Positions 25,131 through 36,000 of a stretch of DNA of 64,000 bases are shown one piece after another. The DNA comes from Antedon mediterranea (lineage: Eukaryota > Echinodermata > Crinoidea > Comatulida > Antedonidae). The notes beneath the pieces were generated by a model, which had not been told where the DNA came from, ran no database searches, and worked only from the letters and a program-made list of their open reading frames with translations. Made by a program: the position numbers and the translations under genes. Where the stretch lies: the NCBI RefSeq assembly GCF_964355755.1, contig NC_092678.1, positions 22,550,365-22,614,364 on the forward strand, written 5' to 3'. How positions within the stretch are numbered: the stretch's first letter is position 1; each line of letters begins with the position of its first letter.

Positions 25131-27785
25131 GCTGTTTAATTAAACTGTTTAATTAAACTGTTTAATTAAACAGCATTCAATTGCATAATTGCATTCAATT
25201 GCGTAATTGCATTCAATTACGTAATTTCTGTGATTTTCCATGAGAGCGTGTTTTTTAATTAAACAGAATTTAATTGCTTAAATAGACTTGATTTTTTCTT
25301 GTTTGAGTTTACTTTAGTTTCATGTGATGAACACTAATAATTTCATTCAATAAAAATAAATTTAAAGGTACAGTTACGTAATTTCTGTGATTTTTCTTGA
25401 GAGCGTGTTTTTTAATTAAACAGCATTCAATTGCTTAAATAGACCTGATTTTTTCTTGTTTGAGCTTAATTTAGTTCCATTTGATGAACACTAATAATTT
25501 CATTCAATAAAAATAAATTTAAAGGTACAGTTACGTAATTTCTGTGATTTTTCTTGAGAGCGTGTTTTTTAATTAAACAGCATTCAATTGCTTAAATAGA
25601 CCTGATTTTTTCTTGTTTGAGTTTACTTTAGTTCCATGTGATGAACACTAATAATTTCATTCAATAAAAATAAATTTAAAGGTACAGTTACGTAGTTTCT
25701 GTGATTTTTCTTGAGAGCGTGTTTTTTAATTAAACAGCATTCAATTGCTTAAATAGACCTGATTTTCTCTTGTTTGAGTTTACTTTAGTTCCATGTGATG
25801 AACACTAATAATTTCATTCAATAAAAATAAATTTAAAGGTACAGTTACGTAATTTCTGTGATTTTTCTTGAGAGCGTTTTTTTTAATTAAACAGCATTCA
25901 ATTGCTTAAATAGACCTGATTTTTTCTTGTTTGAGTTTACTTTAGTTCCATGTGATGAACACTAATAATTTCATTCAATAAAAATAAATTTAAAGGTACA
26001 GTTACGTAGTTTCTGTGATTTTTCTTGAGAGCGTGTTTTTTAATTAAACAGCATTCAATTGCTTAAATAGACCTGATTTTCTCTTGTTTGAGTTTACTTT
26101 AGTTCCATGTGATGAACACTAATAATTTCATTCAATAAAAATAAATTTAAAGGTACAGTTACGTAATTTCTGTGATTTTTCTTGAGAGCGTGTTTTTTAA
26201 TTAAACAGCATTCAATTGCTTAAATAGACCTGATTTTTTCTTGTTTGAGTTTAATTTAGTTCCATGTGATGAACACTAATAATTTCATTCACTAAAAATA
26301 AATTTAAAGGTACAGTTACGTAGTTTCGGTGATTTTTCTTGAGAGCGTGTTTTTTAATTAAACAGCATTCGATTGCTTAAATAGACCTGATTTTTTCTTG
26401 TTTAGCTTAATTTAATTCCATTTGATGAACACTAATAATTTCATTCAATAAAAATAAATTTAAAGGTACAGTTACGTAATTTCTGTGATTTTTCTTGAGA
26501 GCGTGTTTTTTAATTAAACAGCATTCAATTGCTTAAATAGACCTAATTTTTTCTTGTTTGAGTTTACTTTAGTTCCATGTGATGAACACTAATAATTTCA
26601 TTCAATAAAAATAAATTTAAAGGTACAGTTACGTAGTTTCTGTGATTTTTCTTGAGAGCGTGTTTTTTAATTAAACAGCATTCAATTGCTTAAATAGACC
26701 TGATTTTCTCTTGTTTGAGTTTAGTTTAGTTCCATGTGATGAACACTAATAATTTCATTCAATAAAAATAAATTTAAAGGTACAGTTACGTAATTTCTGT
26801 GATTTTTCTTGAGAGCATGTTTTTTAATTAAACAGCATTCAATTGCTTAAATAGACCTGATTTTTTCTTGTTTGAGTTTAATTTAGTTCCATGTGATGAA
26901 CACTAATAATTTCATTCACTAAAAATAAATTTAAAGGTACAGTTACGGAGTTTCTGTGATTTTTCTTGAGAGCGTGTTTTTTAATTAAACAGCATTCGAT
27001 TGCTTAAATAGACCTGATTTTTTCTTGTTTGAGTTTACTTTAGTTCCATGTGATGAACACTAATAATTTCATTCAATAAAAATAAATTTAAAGGTACAGT
27101 TACGTAATTTCTGTGATTTTTCTTGAGAGCGTGTTTTTTAATTAAACAGCATTCAATTGCTTAAATAGACCTGATTTTTTCTTGTTTGAGTTTACTTTAG
27201 TTCCATGTGATGAACACTAATAATTTCATTCAATAAAAATAAATTTAAAGGTACAGTTACGTAATTTCTGTGATTTTTCTTGAGAGCGTGTTTTTTAATT
27301 AAACAGCATTCAATTGCTTAAATAGACCTGATTTTTTCTTGTTTGAGTTTACTTTAGTTCCATGTGATGAACACTAATAATTTCATTCAATAAAAATAAA
27401 TTTAAAGGTACAGTTACGTAGTTTCTGTTATTTTTCTTGAGAGCGTGTTTTTTAATTAAACAGCATTCGATTGCTTAAATAGACCTGATGTTTTCTTGTT
27501 TGAGTTTACTTTAGTTCCATGTGATGAACACTAATAATTTCATTCAATAAAAATAAATTTAAAGGATACAGTTACGTAATTTCTGTGATTTTTCTTGAGA
27601 GCGTGTTTTTTAATTAAACAGCATTCGATTGCTTAAATAGACCTGATTTTTTCTTGTTTGAGTTTAATTTAGTTCCATGTGATGAACATTAATAATTTCA
27701 TTCAATAAAAATAAATTTAAAGGTACAGTTACGTAGTTTCTGTGATTTTTCTTGAGAGCGTGTTTTTTAGTTAAATAACATTCAA
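25131..27785. repeat. Satellite array, 157-bp monomer, about 16 units, higher-order structure
   Basis: The word GAGAGCGTG recurs at 25242, 25399, 25556, 25713, 25870 and so on to 27754, almost always 157 bp apart. Units contain TTTTTAATTAAACAGCATTC and GATGAACACTAATAATTTCA. Between 25556 and 27126 successive units alternate ACGTAATTTC and ACGTAGTTTC; other variants (CACTAAAAATAAA, TTTTCTCTTG) recur 628 bp apart, i.e. every four monomers. The left flank (25131-25215) has shorter repeats of TTTAATTAAACTG and CATTCAATTGC. Confidence 0.95.
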
Positions 27786-27968
27786 TTCAAATCTCCATTT
27801 TGTAACCACCATGAGTTCGGGTCCATTTAAACAAGCTGGGCAAGCTGTAAATTGTATTAATCCACTATGTATGCATATTGTTTGTATTATTCAATAATTT
27901 TGTAATGAATCGATACCATTAATTACAACAAACAAGTGGTAGGGCTACTTAAAATTATTTATGTGGTC

Positions 27969-28645
27969 CATAGTTACCAACCCTCTCGCATCGTTTGGGC
28001 CGGTCTCGCATTTCAAGTGATTTTTAATGAAACACGCGTTTAAACCTAAGTAGGCCTATATACGATGCGTTATCATTTTTAACACAATTTGAGAGGAAAA
28101 TGCATTTAAATTAATTGGTATATTTTAAAAGTATAGAACATTATACGAGTAGGCCTATTTATATTATTACACCACGCATCAATAAAATACGTAATATCAG
28201 GGAAAGTTACAATTAATGTGTCCGTGGTCGCTCGCCGTGACGAGGATGGGCCTATAACCATGGCGTTTGTCATGATCGCAATTACACATGACATGATTTT
28301 GTGTGCGTTTATAAAAGGAAACCCAATTTTCTTGCTATTGGTTGGTGGATCAGTTCAATTTTTACCCTCCAAAAAATGTTTTTTAATAAAATAAATTCAT
28401 GAATCCGCATGAAAAACGTTGAATTATAGATTAACAAAAAAAGAGTAATATACAATCTAATAATATTTGCTTCGTTTACCGTACCGGAATACAAGAGGTG
28501 CCATTCATCATGAATTTTACGTGCGAGAGTAATATTTCCGGCCATAGGAGTGCCAGTGAACTAAATTTGTTTCCATCGCAAGTCGCCACGAGGGGGTGGG
28601 GCCTGTAAATACGTATGTGTCCGATCACGCAGGTTGGTAAGTATG
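27969..28645. mobile_element. 677-bp TIR element with apparent 6-bp target duplication
   Basis: Ends are CATAGTTACCAACC and, complemented, CATACTTACCAACC (one mismatch in 14). GTGGTC is present immediately outside both ends (27963-27968, 28646-28651). Superfamily not assigned. The minus-strand frames at 28106-28294 and 28309-28545 have no recognisable motifs. Confidence 0.6.
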
Positions 28646-28651
28646 GTGGTC

Positions 28652-29560
28652 ATCGTTAAATTGGTTGTTTAAACAACAATTAAATACTTTTAAGTATTTA
28701 ATTGTATGTATTAAAATAAGTACAACAAAACAAACTCGCTCTAAAAATAACAAAAATTGCATATTTAACTTGGGACTTTGCAGTAAAAAGAGCATGTTAA
28801 AAAGATGAATCTGTCATTGAGTAAGATGAAACTTAAATTGAATTAAAACCGATTTTCTTAATAATCATACTTAGAGATGCAAATCATCAAAATAATATTT
28901 ATATGAAATTTAAACACTTTTATAGCCTATGCATGTACGCCTGTGCCATGTTATGCTTTAAAAAAATTATCCAGTATAGTATGACCCGTGCCGGGTATTT
29001 TCTTTTTGATACCGTCGATGGAAAATTGCCTTGATCATTTCGAATTTATATCTCCATATTTTGACCTCGTGTTATTTCTTGTATACGTACGGCAATTGAA
29101 ATAAAACCTTAAATCATACTACAAAAATACACCGTAAAAGTAGAAATGTGAAAGAAAACACGAGAGAGAAAAAAAACAAACTTTACAGTAGGTTTCTACA
29201 ATATACAGCAAATAGTATCTTTGAATACAGTTAAAAATCCACGGAATAAAATATATAGAGGGCAGCAATCAGGAAATCGTTTGTATATACCTGCAGTTTT
29301 TCAATATTTATTATAAATTTGACTGCAATTACCCACAGTAAAATGGAATAGCCCGTGCTATTCTTTAACAGGCAATACCTCAAGACAAATACAATATATG
29401 TATGCCTCACTCTCAGCGACGTGCTGCAGCAAACCGCAATTGGCTGCATGCAGCAACATACTACTACGTCATCAAAGGACCGTCTTTGATCATCGGTTGA
29501 GGGCGCTGTTTATAAAAATTATGGAAGAAGTATGTGTTGTTTTGTGCGTTTTATTTGTTG
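28652..29560. other. Intergenic DNA upstream of RBM17
   Basis: No gene seen apart from the repeat at 29315-29460. The final part (about 29460-29560: CTACGTCATCAAAGG, GAGGGCGCTGTTTATAAAA) may contain RBM17 promoter elements; this is inferred from position only. Confidence 0.4.
29315..29460 (-). repeat. Dispersed repeat, copy B (inverted relative of 23340-23480)
   Basis: The minus strand matches copy A over CTGCAGCACGTCGCTGAG, ATACATATATTG, CTTGAGGTATTGC and GGGTAATTG, with several small gaps. It lies just upstream of the RBM17 gene. Confidence 0.5.
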
Positions 29561-30036
29561 ATAAATCCAGTTAAAATACTCAAAAACTACACCTAGTTGA
29601 TAGAAAAAAACACCGTGACAAAAATGTAAGTATTACATTGAGCTTTAGTTACTAGGCCTCCCTAGGTAAACTTAAATGGTACGGACACAGCACAGATAGG
29701 CCTACTAAGGCTAGTCTAGTAGGCTAGGAGAGGCAGCTAGCTAGGCTAGGCTTCTCTCTAGACTTCTGGAGAGACTGAGGTAGGCCTATTAGGCCTAGCT
29801 AGTAGTACTGGCCTTTGCACGCTACTGTACTATCGCACCTAACTGGCTATAAGACCTCACGGCCACTCGCCATATTGAGTATGCTAGAGAGAGGTACAAA
29901 AGTACAGCAGTAGGCCTAGAGTATTATTTATTATTAAGTCTACTGTTTGTTTGTTTCAATTCATTATTAATTATTATTATTAATAATTATTATTATATTA
30001 TTTTTATGACTTATAGACCAAAAATACAAAAGAAAT
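29560..30036 (+). other. Putative RBM17 5' UTR exon and first intron
   Basis: AAAAT|GTAAGT at 29625/29626 is a consensus donor, and TTATAG|ACC at 30016/30017 is an acceptor 20 bases before the ATG. This suggests a non-coding first exon ending at 29625. The intron contains an AGGCCTA island (29650-29905). Inferred from splice consensus only. Confidence 0.45.
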
Positions 30037-33000
30037 ATGTCGTTGTATGATGGCTTAGGTGTGGAACTGGGTGCGAAAGAAGAAAAAACCAATGATGGTA
30101 AAAAGTCAGATGTTTGTAAGTTTTTCCTTTTGTGTTCATAAACTGTGGTGTTTGCAATCATTAAGTATATATCAATACCTAATAATAGCATTATTACATT
30201 CCTTTTCCTCATCTAAATTGGGAATGTTTTTACAATTATAGCCGGATGGTCAGCTGGTATCCGAATGATGCAATCACAATTACGGTTAAAGAAAGCAGCT
30301 TTGACCGAGGCCCAAAGGAAGATGAGATCGGCAACATTAGCTCCTGTAGTTGACCTGAAAGGTCAAAGTATCGGATCGGAGGAAGGCACATTACCGTCAC
30401 CACCAGTAGCACCGTCTTTCACACCTTTAAAGGTATTTGATTCTTAAGATATGTTGTTCTACAAATTTTACTGTGAACCCTTTCCAGTTAAACATAATAC
30501 ATCACCCTTACATTATCATTAGGAGAAGACAAAACACTTATACAATTATTGTTAATTGTCCCTTGTCACCAAAGGCCTACCTAACAAGCTTTCATTTTTT
30601 TTTAGCACACACAGCCAATGTTTACAAGTGATAGGAATGACAGTATGGGTAGTGATATTTCAAGCGAGTATGACCCTGCTTATCCCAATGAATACGAGAA
30701 AGCAGTTAAGAAAATGAGAGAGAAACGACAGAAAGAACGACAATTGGAAAGAGAAAGGGAAAACGAAGAAAGGTACGTAGATAAAAAACATTTTTGGGCT
30801 AGCAAATTTTGTTCCTGGTTGGCTAGTAAAAAGTTGGCATAATCAAGGTCATTTACCAACACGCACTTATTTTAATTTTAGGAGGAAACGGCGGGAACGA
30901 GATAGAGAGCGTGACCGGGATCGTGATCGTAGAGATCGAGAAAGGCGTGACCGTTCACCGCAAGGATTCTCGAGAAGACCAGTTGACAGCGATGAAGAAG
31001 ATGACGAAGATCGTGAAAAACAAAAGAGAAGAGGTAATGAGATTTTATTAATTTTGGTTGGTGGATGATTTTGGTGAAATTGTAAGGATTGAGCTACGTA
31101 TTGAATGTGAATATATATTTGGCTACCACCTAAAATTGCCAAAACCAACCACTTTTGTATTGTATCTGTAAGTAAAAACGCTGGTGTACTAGCACATATC
31201 CACTGTTACACACAGACACTTATCATAACTCATCAAGAGGGCCCATTGATTGTCAGCATACGCTGTTTAGGATCACCCTCTATAAATACATTTTTTTAAA
31301 GTTAAAAAAAAACTGATGCAACATGGATAGAGGATTTTACACATAATATTTTCTTTGATATATGTAATGTTAGATAATTTAATGAATTCTAATGTTTTTC
31401 TTAGGTGCTGGTGCCTGTGCTATGATTGCTCCACCCTCATGCTTGATAAACGACGAAGACAAAGAGGAAGAAAGTGAGTTTTATAACACAATAATTCTGA
31501 TATATGCCCACCCTGGAGTATATTAAGCCAAGACACTGCTAAATAAACTGCACTTGAGAACATATTGTTTGTGACAAGCAAATTACCTTTCAATAGAGGA
31601 CCCTTAATAGGAATAATTTCCCCTTGTTCGTTTCACAGGAAAGTGTATCCTATTAGGTGTTCCAAGGGAGGGATTCAACTGTATGGATATGCATCTGTTT
31701 GTAGAATAATTAAAATCTATGCTTTAAAATACAATTAATTATGAATTTCATGACATCTGTTTTCTAGTGCTTCCGCCACCACAGATGTTGCCGCCACCAT
31801 CATCTCGGCCGAAAAACTTTGGGGACATCATAAAGAAAAATAAGGCAGCCGCAAATCAAGAAGATATCCATCCAGAAAGGTCAACAACCCCGCCCCCAGG
31901 CAGCGATTTTGATGATCAAGAAATATTAATGGCAACACAAGCCGCAAAACAGCAAAATTTTCAAGCTCCAGTTGGCTTAGGGTAAGAATAGATAGATAAA
32001 AACAAAAAGGGTAATAACTAATTCTTTTGACCATCCCTGGAGGAAATAGATATGGCCCTGGAGCTTCTGGGCATTTTTCAGAATTATAGACATGAGTTTC
32101 ATGCCTTCCATGTAAGTTCTTGATATCATTAGATTGTCTTGTAATCAACTTCAAAATCAACACTTTATTAGTACAGTAAATGTTTGTTATTTTCAGAGCT
32201 GCATCAGTGGCTGCTAAGATTATGGCCAAATATGGCTTTAAAGAAGGCAAAGGCTTAGGAAAATCAGAGCAGGGAATAAGCACGGCATTATCCGTGGAAA
32301 AGACGAGTAAACGAGGTGGGAAGATTATTGACGCATCCAAATCAGGTAAGAGAAATTAGTTACAAATTCTGCATTACAGTAGAATCTTCATTTTATGTAC
32401 GAAACTTGACCGAAAGATGTGCGATGTTTAAATAAATTGTTTGCCACTGTAGGGGGAATGCATGTGTGTGTCTTGTCTCACAGACCCATGGCTTTGTGGT
32501 TTGTTGTTAAATTGCGCCCTCAATGTAAAAAATAACACTATTTATGTAAAAAATTACTGAAAATGATAACGTCATCGATCATTTTATGCGTACGTAAAAT
32601 CCAGGTTTTACTGTACTTTCAAGTAAAACTTGAAAAATGTAGTATGTAGTATTATAAATATAATATTGCATTTTCAATATTATTACAATGATTTATTATT
32701 TTGCAGATCCGCTGCCTCAATTTCCGCTACCAAATATTCCACGGCAACAGACCACAAATGTGCCGACATTGTTAAAAAATCCAACAAAAATTGTATTACT
32801 TGCGGTAAGTTAAGAATTCAAATCTTGTACATAGAACATACAAAATATTTGGTGTAAGTTTTATACTATGTTATATAACATTTAAATATTTTCCCGTCAT
32901 TTGATTGGACGATTGTGAGTCAAATGGTGTGCAATAGTATGCACTATTTAACGATCATTACAATTTATTTTCTTCTATTTATTCACCTCATGACATTATT

Positions 33001-36000
33001 TTACCATTCCACTCATAAACATTCATTATTTGTACCATTCCACTCATAAACATTCATTATTTGTACCATTCCACTCATAAACATTCATTATTTGTACCAT
33101 TCCACTCATAAATGACCTGACCTGCAATGCGTTAACAAGCGAATTTCTCTCTCTCTGTGAACAGTCTTAAAATACAGTTAAAAAACATCGTCAATTGTTG
33201 ATTACATCAGTGAAAACCTATAGGTAATTAATATTTACTTACCGTTAAACAACATACTTACGCTGATTGATCGAAATGCCGAGAAAAGACAAACAAAATG
33301 TGAAAGATAACGCTAGCCCACCTGGTTGCGAAGGTAAACAAACAGAATCACAGGATCCCGAATCACATGATGTCGACGGGCGCCAAATACAAACAATGCA
33401 TGAGAAGCTTGACGCTATACTAGCAAACCAAGTTACCATCTTGGCGAGATTAGACAAGGTTGAAAGTCGACTTACCAATGTTGAATCGATCCAGAAAACT
33501 ATGGAGGCATCCATCTTATTTGCCCAAGAATTAAGTGATCAAAACAAGAAGGATATTGAGAAACTTACCGAAGAAAATGAAACGCTGTCATCCACTGTTG
33601 AAGGATACCAAGGCTCGTTAACAACGATTAAACAAGAAATTGTACAACTTGAAAGGTATTCAAGAAGTTTTAACTTACGGTTTGGTGGAATCGAAGAAAA
33701 TAATGAAGAAGATCCTTTTACGGTCCTGAAACATTTTATTGAAGACAAGCTGAATATTCATAATAAAGTGAACATCGAGAATGCACATCGTACTGGACGT
33801 AAAATGCAGAACGGTAAGCCTCGGCAAATTATTGCCAAATTTTTATATAGGCCTCAAAAATATAAAGTACTAAAATCGGCAAAACAACTGTTGAGACGGG
33901 ATCACACCTATTTCGTAACAGAAGACTTACCTTGGGCGGACGTTCAAGAGAAGAGAAGGTTGAGAGACGTGATGACTAAGGCATACAACGAAGGGAGGAA
34001 ACCGGTATTTAGAAATGGAAAATTATACATAAATGGCATGATACACAAACAATGACTTCTCTGATATAATGTCATAGTTGTCTACTAGTAATTTTAGTTA
34101 AGATTATGGGACAGATTATGGGACAGATCATGGTACCTCCACTGTATTTATACCAAACCACACAGGTACTCACAACAAATTACATGCCTTAATAATCATA
34201 TCCTCGTTAATAATATGTGTATATACAATATATGAGTGTTTGTATATGTATGTATGTATGTATATGTATCTTTACGGGTTACGTACGTATGTATGTATGT
34301 ATGTATTATGTTTATACTTACCTCTTATTACCTTGTACTTACCGTTTAACTTGTCTTTTCGAGACTAAATACATCACAGAGAAGGTTATTCACTATACAA
34401 TTATATAGAGTAGGAATAATCATCTAAGTTATGTTTTATAATAGTCTACATGAGTACGAAAATGAAACAATAGGAACTACAGAAACTAATTACTATCTTG
34501 TTAACGATTTTGTCTCCAAATTTAATATTGATAGAGAAAATTTTATTTCAATACTATGTCTGAATTGTCGGAGTATTGTAAACAAGTTTGATAGCATAAG
34601 TGAGTTTATATCCTCATTAAACCGAGAATTTTCTTGTATAGCTCTAGTTGAAACATGGCTAACGAAAAATGATATACCTAATATGTATAGCCTACCAAGT
34701 TACAGATTTATCTACAAAAACAGACATAATAAAAGGGGTGGCGGAATTGGATTATACTTACCTGACAATGCATACTATGCTATAAGAGAAGATCTCTCGG
34801 CTATGATGGATCAATCAGAATCATTATTTGTTGAAGTTGAACATCAAAATAAGAACATTGTATATGGAGTCATATACAGACCCCCGGATAAATGTTCTAA
34901 AAAGTTTAACGAACAATTGGGTACAGTTATGGACATTATTAATAGTGAAAATAAAGATTCATATCTCGTAGGAGATTATAATATTGATTTAGCTAATCAC
35001 ACAGAAAGTAACGTACAGATGCATACAGATACCCTTTTCTCACATTCTTTTATCCCTATCATAAACAAGCCAACGCGTGTAACAGCAAACACAGCTTCAA
35101 TAATCGACAATATTCTTACGAATTCACAGCAATATCATCAGATAGAATCAGGAATAATTTATACGGATATTTCAGACCACTATCCTATCTTTTGCATAAA
35201 TAAATCGGTTAAGACTCCAACAAAACATGTACACAAATATAAGTTACAGCGTAGCTACTCCCGTCGCAATCAAGAACTATTCAGAACTGAACTAGAACGG
35301 CAAGACTGGGAGAATGTAATTAGCAGCTGTTATGCAAATGAGTCGTACGTTAACTTTCATAACACACTAAATAGACTGATAGATAAATGCTTTCCCTTAA
35401 AAAATATACACGTGAGAGCAAATATAAATAAATCTCCGTGGATCACTGAAGGTATTGCAATATCAATTCGTAAGAAAGAAAAACTATACAGTTTGTATAG
35501 AAAAAATCCGACACTTTATAGAAAATCTAAATACACTAACTACAGAAATAAATTAACTAAACTAATACGACTAAGAAAAACGAATTACCTGAATGAAGAA
35601 TTTGAGAAAAATAAAAATAACTCTAAAAAAACATGGCGAAATATTAACAATTTATTAGGAAAAAATTACAATTCGGGAAAACCGTCAAAGATGTTCTTAA
35701 ATACAAACTATTACAACAATGAACAAGATCAAGCGGAAGCAATGAATTCATATTTTATTAATATTGGCAAAAATATAGCAACTGATATAAAAAATAAAAG
35801 AAGTAATAGAATAGATCCACTAACGTTAATGTCTGGCAATTACGCCAATTCTATGTTTATTAGGCCAGTAAATGAACATGACATTAAGAAATATATTGAT
35901 AATCTAGATATAAGTAAGTCACCTGGTAATGATGGAATTGGTGCTCGTTATATTAAACCATTTTCGCAATGCCTAACAATACCGATTAAACATATTGTTA

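Noticed and set aside
25242-27785. Regular repeats suggesting a CRISPR array
   Set aside because: Units are 157 bp, contiguous and near-identical throughout, with no unique spacers, in a eukaryotic genome.
31828-32340. 170-residue minus-strand open frame
   Set aside because: Antisense to RBM17 exons 31768-31981 and 32197-32345; no independent signal.
33267-33275. Upstream TTG as start of LINE ORF1
   Set aside because: A normal ATG lies at 33276 in the same frame; TTG starts are not expected in animals.
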